Source: Leptotrichia sp. oral taxon 212
GTDB lineage: Bacteria; Fusobacteriota; Fusobacteriia; Fusobacteriales; Leptotrichiaceae
Direction of reading: 5' to 3'
Length of the DNA: 64,000 bases
Assembly: GCF_001274535.1 (NCBI RefSeq)
Contig: NZ_CP012410.1
Span: 1,027,126 to 1,091,125 of the forward strand
Position 1 is the stretch's first letter. Every line of letters starts with the position of its first letter. Below, one piece after another: positions 18,535-27,329 of this stretch. The translations under genes were made by a program, and so were the position numbers. The notes beneath the pieces were generated by a model that worked only from the letters and a program-made list of their open reading frames with translations, had not been told where the DNA came from and ran no database searches.

Positions 18535-19395
18535 ATGATGACTGATTATCATATGCATTTTGAATATGGAACCTATGATGAAAACTGGGTAAAATTATTT
18601 TTTCAGGAAGCGCAGAAAAAGGGTCTTAATGAAATAGGAATTAGTGAGCATACTCATGGCTTTAAAGAATTCAAGGATTTATATTATGAAGAATTAATCC
18701 TTGATCATTCTGAGATTGGAGAATTTCAGAAGAAATGGCTTGATAATCCTAAGTCAAAATTTGTACATACGCTTGATGAATACAGAGATTTTATAAATTA
18801 TTTAAAATCAAAGGGATATCCTGTAAAGTTTGGTTTGGAAGTGTGTAATTTTCATAATCAGAAACATGTACAGGAAATTTTGTCAAAATATGAATGGGAC
18901 TATTTGATAGTTTCCATTCATTTTATAAAGGGATGGGGATTTGACTTCAGTGCGTTGAAACATAAATTTAATGAGAGAAATTTGAATGATATATGGAAAG
19001 ATTATTCAGATGAAATCGAAAATGTCGCAAGTACAGGTTTTTATGATGTACTGGGACATCCTTTTAACTTGAGGTTATTTAAAAATATTCCAGAAAAAGA
19101 TAATGTGAACCACTTGCTTGAAAAAACTGCAAAAATTTTAAGTGAAAATAATATGATTGTCGATGTGAATACAGGAACTCTTCACAGATACCCGATAGAG
19201 GAAATAACACCTTATCCTGATTTTATGGAATATGTGAAGAAATACAATATTCCGGTAATATTAACAAGCGATGCACATCAGCCTGAACAGGTAGGAACAA
19301 AAATAAAGGAAGCTTCTGAATATGTAAAAAAATATGGAATAAATGAGATAGTTACTTTTGACAGAAGAAAAAGAATCATGGAAAGTATTGGATAG
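18535..19395 (+). CDS. PHP-domain phosphatase (histidinol-phosphatase-like)
   Basis: The 286-residue protein has PHP metal-binding motifs: DYHMHFEYG at the N-terminus, GISEHTHG, FGLEVCNF, LIVSIHFIKGWGF, YDVLGHPFN and the C-terminal TSDAHQPEQVG. These His/Asp/Glu residues would hold a trinuclear metal site that hydrolyses a phosphate ester. The family includes monofunctional histidinol-phosphatase (HisK type), but no histidine biosynthesis genes are in this window, so the substrate is unproven. It follows the exported protein by 18 nt. The tandem ATGATG leaves the exact start ambiguous by one codon. Confidence 0.8.
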   Translation: MMTDYHMHFEYGTYDENWVKLFFQEAQKKGLNEIGISEHTHGFKEFKDLYYEELILDHSEIGEFQKKWLDNPKSKFVHTLDEYRDFINYLKSKGYPVKFGLEVCNFHNQKHVQEILSKYEWDYLIVSIHFIKGWGFDFSALKHKFNERNLNDIWKDYSDEIENVASTGFYDVLGHPFNLRLFKNIPEKDNVNHLLEKTAKILSENNMIVDVNTGTLHRYPIEEITPYPDFMEYVKKYNIPVILTSDAHQPEQVGTKIKEASEYVKKYGINEIVTFDRRKRIMESIG

Positions 19396-19443
19396 AATAA
19401 AAAAACGGCTATAATTGGTAAATTGGAATAAAAGGAGAAAAAA

Positions 19444-20234
19444 ATGTCAAAAATTTTTACGGACTATACTTATGAAATATGTGTAGATAGTGTAGAATCA
19501 GCAATAAATGCAGGAAAAGGTACAAAAAAAAGAATTGAGCTATGCAGTAATCTGGTAATAGGAGGAACCACTCCAACGGAAGCTTTATTTAATGAGGTAA
19601 GAAGAAATACTGAATTACCCATTCATGTACTTATAAGACCAAGATTTGGAGATTTTCTGTATTCTGAACATGAAATAAATATAATAAGGAATGAAGTTAT
19701 AAAATTTAGGGAACTTGGCGCAGATGGAGCAGTTATAGGAATGTTGACTAAAGATGGAGAAATTGATGTTGAAAATATGAAAAAAATACTGGCTGAAAGA
19801 GGAAATATGAAAATAACTTTTCATAGGGCATTCGACATGTGCAAAAATCCTATAAAGGCATTTAAGGAGATAAAAAATCTTGGAATAGATATATTATTGA
19901 CATCAGGACAGAAAAAAACAGCACTAGAAGGAAAAGATCTTATAAAAGAACTTGTAAAAATCTCCAAGGAAGGAAAAGCTGAAACAGAAAAAGGCTTTCC
20001 TGAAATAATGATGGCATGTGGTTTTGATTCATTGAATAAACTTAAAGAAATGCTTAATTATACACATGCATCGGCTTTTCATATGTCAGCAAAAAAATAA
20101 TCGACAGTAAAATGGAATATAGAAATTCGGAAGTAAACATGGGAATAGAAGGTTTCAGTGAATATCAGAAACTTGAAACAGATAAAAACATAGTGGAAAT
20201 GTATTACAATTTTTTATGTGAATTCATAAAATAA
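19444..20234 (+). pseudogene. cutC: CutC-family protein, frameshifted near the C-terminus
   Basis: CutC proteins are TIM-barrel proteins once linked to copper homeostasis and now of uncertain role. Residues 1-218 show YEICVDSVESAINAG, RIELCSNLVIGGTTPT, IHVLIRPRFGDFLYS, ITFHRAFDMC and DILLTSGQ. The frame stops at TAA 20098 straight after an A7 run (20091-20097). With one more A it continues as KKIIDSKMEYRNSEVNMG to TAA 20232-20234, matching the conserved CutC C-terminus (S-x-M-x-Y-R-N). The break is therefore a one-base homopolymer deletion, real or artefactual. AAAGGAGAAAAA gives the RBS for ATG 19444. Confidence 0.8.
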
Positions 20235-20335
20235 CAGATAGAAAGAAACATATCAGAAAATAAAAAGTAATCAGTTCGTTTTATAACCTAGAAATTAAAT
20301 AGACATTGGAAAAAATATTCATATAAAAAGAAAAA

Positions 20336-20372
20336 GGCAAAAAACTTATTTAATAAGTTCTTTGCCATTCCA
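20336..20372 (-). terminator. Terminator between cutC and the convergent NlpC gene
   Basis: On the minus strand GGCAAAGAACTTATT pairs with AATAAGTTTTTTGCC around a 1-3 nt loop (stem 20336-20366), with a T-rich tail outside 20336. The stem may also stop + strand transcripts from cutC. The rest of 20235-20439 shows no gene. Confidence 0.75.
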
Positions 20373-20439
20373 AAGTCTTTTTCAATTTTAAATTTAATTT
20401 TTTTACTATTCTACTAATATATTTTTCTGTTAATATTCA

Positions 20440-20994
20440 CTAACTAAATGGATTTATTGCCCATCTAAATGTCTTGCTGTAAAAATTACTATCCAAACTG
20501 GAAACAGTAACTCTTCTACTTCCTGAAGAAGCGTGAATGAACTGTCTATTTCCCATATAGATACCTACATGTGAAATACCTCTACCAGTTGTATTAAAAA
20601 ACACCAAATCACCTTTTTTCATATTCATTGATGAAATTTTTGGTTTGAATGTTGCCTGATCACTGGATACTCTAGGCAATGTCAAATTAGCTGCTGATTT
20701 GAAAACATATCCAACAAAACCTGAACAATCAAAGCTATTAGGGCCAGTTGCTCCCCATACATACGGAGAACCTAATTTTTTTTGAGCAAATGATATAATT
20801 TGATCTCTAACACCTACTCTAGTTGACGAAATGCTTTTTTCAGTTTGGGAAACTTTTTTTGAATATGTTTTTCCAACATTAAGCTCTCTGTTATTATAAT
20901 GGCTTTGAATTGTACTCTCTAAATTACTTGTTTTTGCCGCGAAAGCAGAAACAGATAATAGAAGAGTTCCAGCCAGTATTCCTATTCTTTTCAT
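20440..20994 (-). CDS. Secreted NlpC/P60 peptidoglycan hydrolase
   Basis: The 184-residue protein has a signal peptide (MKRIGILAGTLLLSVSAFAA, cut after AFA) and a C-terminal NlpC/P60 cysteine peptidase domain (~63-184). The catalytic residues are Cys90 (FDCSGF), His142 (SHVGIY) and His154 (FIHASSG). Such enzymes cleave D-Glu-linked peptide stems in peptidoglycan during cell separation or remodelling. There is no SH3 or LysM targeting domain. The RBS GGAGGTTAC lies before ATG 20994, and TATAAT (minus strand, 21036-21031) is a likely -10. The gene is transcribed alone. Confidence 0.88.
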   Translation of the reverse strand: MKRIGILAGTLLLSVSAFAAKTSNLESTIQSHYNNRELNVGKTYSKKVSQTEKSISSTRVGVRDQIISFAQKKLGSPYVWGATGPNSFDCSGFVGYVFKSAANLTLPRVSSDQATFKPKISSMNMKKGDLVFFNTTGRGISHVGIYMGNRQFIHASSGSRRVTVSSLDSNFYSKTFRWAINPFS

Positions 20995-21228
20995 GTAACC
21001 TCCAATCTACCTTTGAACTTTGGTGATAGTATTATACAACCAAATACTTAGAAAATAATTAGAGAAATTTAGTTGTAAAGTAATGCAAAATATATTTTAA
21101 TATAGTAAAACTGGTCATTATATAAATTTTTTCTTCGAAAATTGTATATAAAAAATATAAAAAATATAATTTATTATATATATAATATATGATATAATAA
21201 AAATAATTATGTAAAAAAAGTTTAAAAT

Positions 21229-21258
21229 TTGAATTTAAAACAAAAAATGTGCTACAAT
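21229..21258 (+). promoter_or_regulatory. Promoter of thrB
   Basis: TTGAAT (21229-21234), an 18-nt spacer and TACAAT (21253-21258) preceded by TGC (extended -10) lie 33 bp before thrB. Upstream, 21100-21230 is an extremely AT-rich tract with alternating TA that separates it from the divergent NlpC gene promoter. Confidence 0.6.
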
Positions 21259-21290
21259 AATCTAATAATAAAAATAGGAAGGTAATAAAA

Positions 21291-22199
21291 ATGAGTTTAA
21301 GATTTAAAGTAAGGGTACCAGCAACATCAGCAAATATTGGTGTTGGATATGACTGTTTAGGACTGGCATTAGATTATCTACTTGAACTGGAAGTAGAAGA
21401 AAGTGATAAAATAGAGTTTCTTGAAAATGGAAAACCTTTTTCAATACCAATAGAAGATAATTACATATTTGAAGCGATAAAATATACAGAGAAACATCTT
21501 GTAAAAAATATACCAAGTTATAAAGTGAATATTATAAGAAATGATATTCCTTTAGCAAGAGGGCTGGGAAGCAGTTCAAGTGCCATTGTTGCAGGAATAC
21601 TTATAGCAAATAAATTTTCAGGAAATCCTTTAAGCATTGATAAAATAGCAGAACTTGCAATCAAAATGGAAGGCCATCCTGATAATGTAGTTCCTGCAAT
21701 ATTTGGAGGTATGGTTCTGACAGCTCATGATAGGGAAAATATAGTGTATAGTACGATATCAGATACTGAGGAATTATGCTTTTATGTTATGATACCTGAT
21801 TTTAAGCTTTCTACAGAAAAAGCAAGAAGTGTGCTACCAAAATCGTATCTTGTATCAGATGCTATAAATAACATGTCAAAACTGGGACTGCTTGTAAATG
21901 CATTTAATAAAAAAGACTACAGTAATTTGAGATTTCTGTTAGGGGATAAAATCCATCAACCATACAGATTCGCATTAATAAACAATGCTGAAAAAATATT
22001 TGAAGCTTCAAAGGAATATGGAGCACTTGGAGAATATATAAGCGGTGCGGGACCAACTTTGATTTCATTGAATTATGATAATGATGAGTTTCTGGAAAAA
22101 ATGAAACATATGTTGGGTACATTGAATGATAAATGGACTATTGAAAAGAAAAAATTAAATTTAAAAGGTGCAGAAGTATATGACGAGGAGATTTTCTAG
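21291..22199 (+). CDS. thrB: Homoserine kinase
   Basis: ThrB phosphorylates L-homoserine for threonine synthesis. The 302-aa GHMP kinase has the N-terminal VRVPATSANIGVGYDCLGLAL motif, the phosphate-binding PLARGLGSSSSAIVAG loop (~87-102) and a C-terminal ISGAGPTLISL glycine motif. AGGAAGGTAATAAAA precedes ATG 21291. The gene ends directly against the following thymidine kinase start. thrC and hom are not in the window. Confidence 0.92.
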   Translation: MSLRFKVRVPATSANIGVGYDCLGLALDYLLELEVEESDKIEFLENGKPFSIPIEDNYIFEAIKYTEKHLVKNIPSYKVNIIRNDIPLARGLGSSSSAIVAGILIANKFSGNPLSIDKIAELAIKMEGHPDNVVPAIFGGMVLTAHDRENIVYSTISDTEELCFYVMIPDFKLSTEKARSVLPKSYLVSDAINNMSKLGLLVNAFNKKDYSNLRFLLGDKIHQPYRFALINNAEKIFEASKEYGALGEYISGAGPTLISLNYDNDEFLEKMKHMLGTLNDKWTIEKKKLNLKGAEVYDEEIF

Positions 22200-23312
22200 A
22201 TGGATTTTCAGATAAATAAGAATATAATAAACATGGGTTCTCTTGAAGTTATTACAGGAAGTATGTTTTCTGGAAAAAGTGAGGAACTTATAAGAAGGTT
22301 AAGAAGAGCAAAATATGCAAAACAGAAAATAGTTGTTTTCAGCCCGTCCATTGATAACAGATATGGAGAAAAAGGCATATATTCTCATGGGAATGAAAGT
22401 TTAGAGGCTTATTCAGTAAATTCTGTAAATCAAATGGAAGAAATAATGACTGAAAATATTGATGCTCAGGTAATAGGAATAGATGAAGTCCAGTTTCTGG
22501 GAGAAGATGTGGTAAAATTCTGTAAAAAATATGTTGAATATGGTAAAAGAATAATTGTGGCAGGACTTGATATGAGCTTTAGGGCGGAACCTTATCATCC
22601 TGTACCTGAATTAATGAGTATTTCAGACAGAGTTGATAAACTGAATGCAATATGTACAGTCTGTGGGAAACCTGCCTATGCAAGTCAGAGATTAATTAAT
22701 GGAGAACCTGCATATTACGATGATCCTCTTGTTATGGTAGGGGCATCTGAAAATTATGAAGCCAGATGTAGAAGACATCATATTGTAAAATACAAAAAAG
22801 AGGAAAAAGGAAAAATATTATTTATTATAGGTACTGAAATTAATGTAGGAAAAGAAGAAGTTGAAAAAAATTACAGAGAAAATATTTTTAAAGATAAAAA
22901 ATGTGAAACTTTAGTTATTAAATCCCGTATAAATGAATTTGAGGAAAATAAGTCTTTAGTTTCAACAGTTGATTTTTCTCTCATAGACTTGAGAAATAAA
23001 ATAGAAAAAGCAGTAAATGAAAATGATTATGTATTTATAAGAATAATAGGAGGACTACTTCTTCCGTTGGAAGGATATTACAGTATTCTTGATTTTATAT
23101 GTGAATACAGAAAAAAATCTGAAATAGTGATAGTATCAAAAAATAAGAAAGGACTATTAAATCAAGTATTGCTTACAGTTGATCTGCTAAAAAAATCAGA
23201 TTTAAATATAGAAAAAATTATTTATAAAAATGGTGCTGAAGAAAAGGAGTATGAAGAGGTAATACAGGAAATAAAAGATATAACACACCTGAAATATGAG
23301 ATTATTAATTAA
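22200..23312 (+). CDS. tdk: Thymidine kinase with C-terminal BioD-like domain
   Basis: Residues ~12-200 are a type II thymidine kinase that salvages thymidine to dTMP. The P-loop is GSMFSGKSEEL, followed by GIDEVQFLG and GLDMSFRAEP. The zinc lasso is CTVCGKPAYASQRL with CRRHH. TK1-type enzymes normally end near 200 aa, but this one has ~170 more residues. That tail resembles dethiobiotin synthetase: ILFIIGTEINVGKEE (degenerate P-loop), DYVFIRIIGGLLLPL and GLLNQVLLTVDLL. The catalytic Thr after VGK and the Glu of the VEGAGG motif are missing, so the domain is probably non-catalytic. GAGGAG lies 9 nt before ATG 22200. Confidence 0.85.
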   Translation: MDFQINKNIINMGSLEVITGSMFSGKSEELIRRLRRAKYAKQKIVVFSPSIDNRYGEKGIYSHGNESLEAYSVNSVNQMEEIMTENIDAQVIGIDEVQFLGEDVVKFCKKYVEYGKRIIVAGLDMSFRAEPYHPVPELMSISDRVDKLNAICTVCGKPAYASQRLINGEPAYYDDPLVMVGASENYEARCRRHHIVKYKKEEKGKILFIIGTEINVGKEEVEKNYRENIFKDKKCETLVIKSRINEFEENKSLVSTVDFSLIDLRNKIEKAVNENDYVFIRIIGGLLLPLEGYYSILDFICEYRKKSEIVIVSKNKKGLLNQVLLTVDLLKKSDLNIEKIIYKNGAEEKEYEEVIQEIKDITHLKYEIIN

Positions 23313-23330
23313 AATTTAAAAATTTATATA

Positions 23331-23359
23331 TTGAAAAAAGAAAAAAAATTTGATAGAAT
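23331..23359 (+). promoter_or_regulatory. Promoter of the pyr operon
   Basis: TTGAAA (23331-23336), a 17-nt spacer and TAGAAT (23354-23359) lie just upstream of the translated leader. Transcription would start near 23366. Confidence 0.65.
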
Positions 23360-23399
23360 ACTAAAAGTTTAAAGATAAAATTTTGAAAGGTGATGTGAC

Positions 23400-23606
23400 A
23401 TGAAAAAAACTACAGGAAACTGTATCGCATTAATAGCAAAAATGAAAAAATTTGATATTTTTGATTTTATTTCATCATTATTTTTCAGATTTATTATAAA
23501 ACTCGAGGTATTTGTTAACTTTGAGAAATTGGAAAAACCGGATATTTTATTCTTAAAATTAAAAAATATTTATATTGAAGGGAATAATAGTGTTAGATAT
23601 TTCTAA
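23400..23606 (+). CDS. pyrL: Candidate pyr operon leader peptide
   Basis: A 68-codon frame with RBS GAAAGGTGAT starts at ATG 23400 between the pyr promoter and pyrB. It is not recognisable as a protein domain. Its middle is dominated by U-rich codons (Phe/Ile/Leu, about 23452-23500), and its stop codon (TAA 23604-23606) falls inside the right arm of the terminator at 23581-23619. In E. coli pyrBI such a leader couples translation to transcription: a ribosome close behind RNA polymerase, which pauses at U-rich sites when UTP is low, prevents the terminator from forming. The layout fits that model; the peptide itself is probably not functional. Confidence 0.6.
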   Translation: MKKTTGNCIALIAKMKKFDIFDFISSLFFRFIIKLEVFVNFEKLEKPDILFLKLKNIYIEGNNSVRYF

Positions 23607-23626
23607 CATTGATTATTCCTTTTTTT
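23581..23626 (+). terminator. Attenuator terminator upstream of pyrB
   Basis: GGAATAATAGTGTTAGA (23581-23597) pairs with TCTAACATTGATTATTCC (23602-23619) to form a long stem with a very small loop, followed by T7. It lies 36 bp before pyrB and overlaps the last codons of the leader ORF, so translation to the stop would block it. No PyrR-type anti-antiterminator was recognised. Confidence 0.8.
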
Positions 23627-23661
23627 ATATCTAAAAATCAAAATATGGAGGTAGAAAGAAA

Positions 23662-24591
23662 ATGAAAGATATTATTTCAATGAATGACATTAGCAAAGAA
23701 GAAATACTGGAAATACTAGAAATAGCAGAAAAAATTGAAAAAACTTCAGAAGAAGAAAAGTTAAATTTTTTAAAAGGGAAAATCATAGCAACATTATTTT
23801 TCGAGCCAAGTACAAGAACTAAAATGTCCTTTGAATCAGCTGCTTTTAGGCTGGGAGCTCAGGTATTGCAGTTACCGCCTCTGGAACTGTCATCAGTGAA
23901 AAAAGGGGAATCATTTTCAGACACAATTAAAATGGTGGAATCTTATTCTGATGTAATTGTTGTAAGACACCCAAATGATGGTGCGGCAAGGCTGGCTTCA
24001 ACAACTTCTCAGAAGCCTGTGCTTAATGCAGGGGATGGTTCAAATCAGCATCCAAGTCAGACATTACTTGATCTCTATACAATAAAAGACGAAAAAGGTA
24101 CATTAAATAATTTATCAATAGCCTTTGTAGGAGATTTGAAATATGGAAGAACTGTTCATTCGCTTGTAAAAGCTCTTACACATTTTAATCCGGTAATTTA
24201 CTTTGTGGCTCCTAAAATACTTCAAATGCCATCATATCTTATAGATGATTTAGATAAAAATAATATAAAATATGAAATTTTAGAAGATTTTAGAGACTGC
24301 CTTGATAAAATAGATGTTTTTTACATGACAAGAATACAAAAGGAAAGATTTCCGGATATAGAAGATTATGAAAAGCTAAAAGGTGTTTATATAATAAATA
24401 AGAAAAATATTTTAGGGAAATGTAAGGAAGACATGATAATACTGCATCCGCTTCCTAGAGTTGATGAAATATCTACAGATCTTGATGATACAAAGCATGC
24501 GCTGTATTTTAAACAGGCAAAAAATGGAATACCTATAAGACAGGCTATGATGATGAAAGTTCTGGATAAAGTAAAGGATATTTTTAAATAA
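23662..24591 (+). CDS. pyrB: Aspartate carbamoyltransferase, catalytic chain
   Basis: PyrB condenses carbamoyl phosphate with aspartate, the first committed pyrimidine step. The 309-residue protein shows the carbamoyl-phosphate motif FFEPSTRTKMSF (Ser50-Thr51-Arg52-Thr53), GDGSNQHPSQTLLDLYTI, and LHPLPRVDEI near the C-terminus. GGAGGTAGAAAGAAA precedes ATG 23662. With pyrI downstream it would form the E. coli-type c6r6 allosteric holoenzyme. Confidence 0.96.
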   Translation: MKDIISMNDISKEEILEILEIAEKIEKTSEEEKLNFLKGKIIATLFFEPSTRTKMSFESAAFRLGAQVLQLPPLELSSVKKGESFSDTIKMVESYSDVIVVRHPNDGAARLASTTSQKPVLNAGDGSNQHPSQTLLDLYTIKDEKGTLNNLSIAFVGDLKYGRTVHSLVKALTHFNPVIYFVAPKILQMPSYLIDDLDKNNIKYEILEDFRDCLDKIDVFYMTRIQKERFPDIEDYEKLKGVYIINKKNILGKCKEDMIILHPLPRVDEISTDLDDTKHALYFKQAKNGIPIRQAMMMKVLDKVKDIFK

Positions 24592-24708
24592 TCAAAAAAG
24601 ATGGAAATAGAATGAATTAAAGATAAAAAGTTAAGATAGATGTAAGAATAAAATAAAAATGATATTCAAGAATAAATAAAATAAAAACTGAAAGAAGGGA
24701 ATATATAT

Positions 24709-25182
24709 ATGGAAGAGAAAGTAAGAGAATTACAAATAACAGCATTAAAAAATGGAATAGTCATAGACCACATACCTTCAGAAAAGGTATTTGCAATAGT
24801 GGAACTTTTAAATCTGAAAAAATATAATGAAGTAGTTACAGTTGCTATAAATTTGAAAAGTACTTCGCTAGGAAAAAAAGGGATAATAAAAATAGAGGAT
24901 AAGATTTTAGATGAAAGTGAACTGAATAAAATTGCACTACTTTCTGATCATGTAACAATAAATATAATTGAAAATTATAAAGTTGTGAAAAAAATCAAGC
25001 TTGCAATTCCAAATGAAATAGTAGGATTAATGAAATGCGGAAACAATAAATGTATTTCAAATCATGAACATGTGGAAACAAAGTTTATAAAACATCTTAA
25101 TGAAGAAAATCATGAAATAAAATATAAATGTTTTTATTGTGAGAGAACAATATCTGAAGAAGAAATAGAACTGAAATTATAA
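24709..25182 (+). CDS. pyrI: Aspartate carbamoyltransferase, regulatory chain
   Basis: PyrI binds CTP/ATP and holds PyrB trimers together through a zinc domain. The 157-aa product has the nucleotide-binding N-domain (KNGIVIDHIPSEKVFAI) and zinc ligands Cys110, Cys115, Cys141 and Cys144. A 117-bp AT-rich gap follows pyrB, longer than elsewhere in the operon, and I see no promoter or terminator in it. GAAGGGAATATAT is a modest RBS. Confidence 0.93.
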   Translation: MEEKVRELQITALKNGIVIDHIPSEKVFAIVELLNLKKYNEVVTVAINLKSTSLGKKGIIKIEDKILDESELNKIALLSDHVTINIIENYKVVKKIKLAIPNEIVGLMKCGNNKCISNHEHVETKFIKHLNEENHEIKYKCFYCERTISEEEIELKL

Positions 25183-25227
25183 GTAAATAAGAAATTTTAA
25201 AATAAAAAATCTAAGGGAGGAAAAAAA

Positions 25228-25968
25228 TTGAATAAATTAAAGGAAGAAGCAAAAAATAAGCTTATTGTTGCGTTAGACTATAATAATATGGAGGATGCAG
25301 TAAAGCTGACTGAAAAACTGGGAGATAAAATTTCAATATACAAAGTAGGGCTTGAAAGTTTTTTAAGTACAGATGGCAAACTGGTTGATTATCTGCATGA
25401 AAAAGGGAAGAAAGTATTTCTGGATTTAAAATTTCATGATATTACAAATACTGTAAAAATGGCATGTGCAAATGCAATCAGAAAAAAAGTGTTCATGTTT
25501 AATATACATTGTTCAAATGGAAGTAAAACAATGAAAGAAGTATCAGACCTAGTGAAGGAAAGCGGGTCTGAAAGCCTTCTGATAGGTGTGACAGTGCTGA
25601 CAAACTTAGGAGAAGAAGACTTGCAGGAAATATTCAGAAGTAGTATGAAACTGGAGGAAGTAGTATTGAATCTTGCAAATCTGGCTAAAAAAAGTGGAAT
25701 GAATGGAGTAGTATGCTCTCCGCAGGAATCTAAGAAAATAAAGGAACTGGCGGGGAAAAATTTTGTAACTGTATGTCCGGGAGTACGTCCAAAATTTACT
25801 TTAAATGCTGATAATAAGAGTAATGATGATCAGACAAGGATAATGACTCCTTCTGACGCCATAAAACAGGGAGTGGATTTTCTTGTAGTCGGAAGACCTA
25901 TAACAAAAGCTGAAGATCCGGTAAAAGCAGCCGAAATGATACTGGAGGAAATTTCGGAAGCCTTATAA
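25228..25968 (+). CDS. pyrF: Orotidine-5'-phosphate decarboxylase
   Basis: PyrF converts OMP to UMP. This 246-aa TIM-barrel protein has IVALDYNN near the N-terminus, the catalytic FLDLKFHDI tetrad region (Asp66, Lys68, Asp71), CPGVRPKFTL and a C-terminal VVGRPITKAEDP phosphate loop. Start codon is TTG 25228 with a strong GGGAGGAAAAAAA RBS. It belongs to the short bacterial subgroup (PyrF subtype 1). Confidence 0.93.
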   Translation: MNKLKEEAKNKLIVALDYNNMEDAVKLTEKLGDKISIYKVGLESFLSTDGKLVDYLHEKGKKVFLDLKFHDITNTVKMACANAIRKKVFMFNIHCSNGSKTMKEVSDLVKESGSESLLIGVTVLTNLGEEDLQEIFRSSMKLEEVVLNLANLAKKSGMNGVVCSPQESKKIKELAGKNFVTVCPGVRPKFTLNADNKSNDDQTRIMTPSDAIKQGVDFLVVGRPITKAEDPVKAAEMILEEISEAL

Positions 25969-25991
25969 TAAAAATAAAATCAGGAGCAGAA

Positions 25992-27266
25992 ATGAAAAAG
26001 AATAAAATTATTATTTTAAAAAATGGTACTGATGTTTTCGGGAAGAAAATTGAAATATTAATAAATGAAGAAATAATTGAAAAGATTTCTGAAAATATAG
26101 AAGAAAAAGAATTTCTAAATAAGGAAAATGTAAAAATTATTGATGTTGAAAAAAAACTTATAATGCCTGGAATTATTGATGTGCATACTCATATGAGGGA
26201 ACCCGGTATTACATATAAGGAAGATTTTGAGACAGGTTCGGAGGCATGTGCAAAAGGAGGAATTACAACTTTTTATGACATGCCGAATACTGTTCCTGCA
26301 ACTACAGCTTTGGAAAATCTTTTAAATAAAAAGGAACTGGCAGGAAAAAAGTCAATTGTAAATTTTGGAATTCATTTTGGCGGAAGCAAAAACAATAATA
26401 TAGACGAAATAAGAAAAGTACTTGAAAAGAAAGAAGCGAACACTGTAAAAATTTTTATGAATGTGACGACAGGAGAAATGCTCATTGAAGATGATGAAAT
26501 TCTAAAAGGAATATTTGAAAACTCAGAACTTGTATTAGTTCATGCTGAAAATGAAATGATTGATAAGGCAATTGCTCTGAATCAGAAGTATGGCAAAGGC
26601 CTTTATGTGTGTCATATTCCATCTGCAGATGAATTGAAAAAGGTTATAGAAGCTAAAAAAAATAATAAACTTAATAATGAAAAGCATCCTATTTTTGCTG
26701 AAGTTACTCCACATCATCTATTTCTGAATGAAAAAATAAGGGAAAGTAATGAAAGAAATAAAATGCTTTTAAGAATGAAACCTGAACTGAGAAAAAAATC
26801 TGACAATGAATTTTTATGGAAAGCAATAAATGAAGGATGTATAGATACCATAGGAACAGATCATGCTCCACATCTTATTGAGGAAAAAATGGAAAAAGTA
26901 ACTTTTGGAATGCCTGGTGTTGAGACTTCCCTTGCCTTAATGCTAACTGCATATAATGAAGGAAAAATAAAGTTACCTGTTATACAGAAACTGATGTGTG
27001 AAAATCCAGCAGAAATAATGAAAATAGTCAGAAGAGGAAAGCTGAAAGAAGGCTATTATGCAGATGTAATAGTAGTAGATACAGAAAAAGAATGGATTGC
27101 AGGTGTTGATGATACACTTGAATCAAAGTGCGGCTGGACTCCATATGAAAACTGGAAATTAAAGGGAAAAAATATAATGACAATAGTAAACGGAGAAATT
27201 GTCTATGAAAAAGGAAAAATAAATGAAAATGCAAAAAAGGGAAAAGCGATAGAGTTTCTTAAATAA
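25992..27266 (+). CDS. pyrC: Dihydroorotase
   Basis: This 424-aa amidohydrolase of the multifunctional/Gram-positive type cyclises carbamoyl aspartate. Metal ligands are seen in DVHTHMREPG (His65, His67), VHAEN and DTIGTDHAPH. GMPGVETSLALML and the C-terminal KLKEGYYADVIVVD close the composite domain. CAGGAGCAGAA precedes ATG 25992, 23 nt after pyrF. Size and motifs match active class I dihydroorotases. Confidence 0.93.
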   Translation: MKKNKIIILKNGTDVFGKKIEILINEEIIEKISENIEEKEFLNKENVKIIDVEKKLIMPGIIDVHTHMREPGITYKEDFETGSEACAKGGITTFYDMPNTVPATTALENLLNKKELAGKKSIVNFGIHFGGSKNNNIDEIRKVLEKKEANTVKIFMNVTTGEMLIEDDEILKGIFENSELVLVHAENEMIDKAIALNQKYGKGLYVCHIPSADELKKVIEAKKNNKLNNEKHPIFAEVTPHHLFLNEKIRESNERNKMLLRMKPELRKKSDNEFLWKAINEGCIDTIGTDHAPHLIEEKMEKVTFGMPGVETSLALMLTAYNEGKIKLPVIQKLMCENPAEIMKIVRRGKLKEGYYADVIVVDTEKEWIAGVDDTLESKCGWTPYENWKLKGKNIMTIVNGEIVYEKGKINENAKKGKAIEFLK

Positions 27267-27329
27267 ATGAAATGTTTAAAATATTTTATAGAGCAGATAT
27301 TTATAAAAAAAGAAAGGAAAATATAAATT

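Noticed and set aside
24592-24708. Possible hidden gene or promoter between pyrB and pyrI
   Set aside because: The 117-bp gap is plain A-rich sequence without ORF, hairpin or recognisable promoter.
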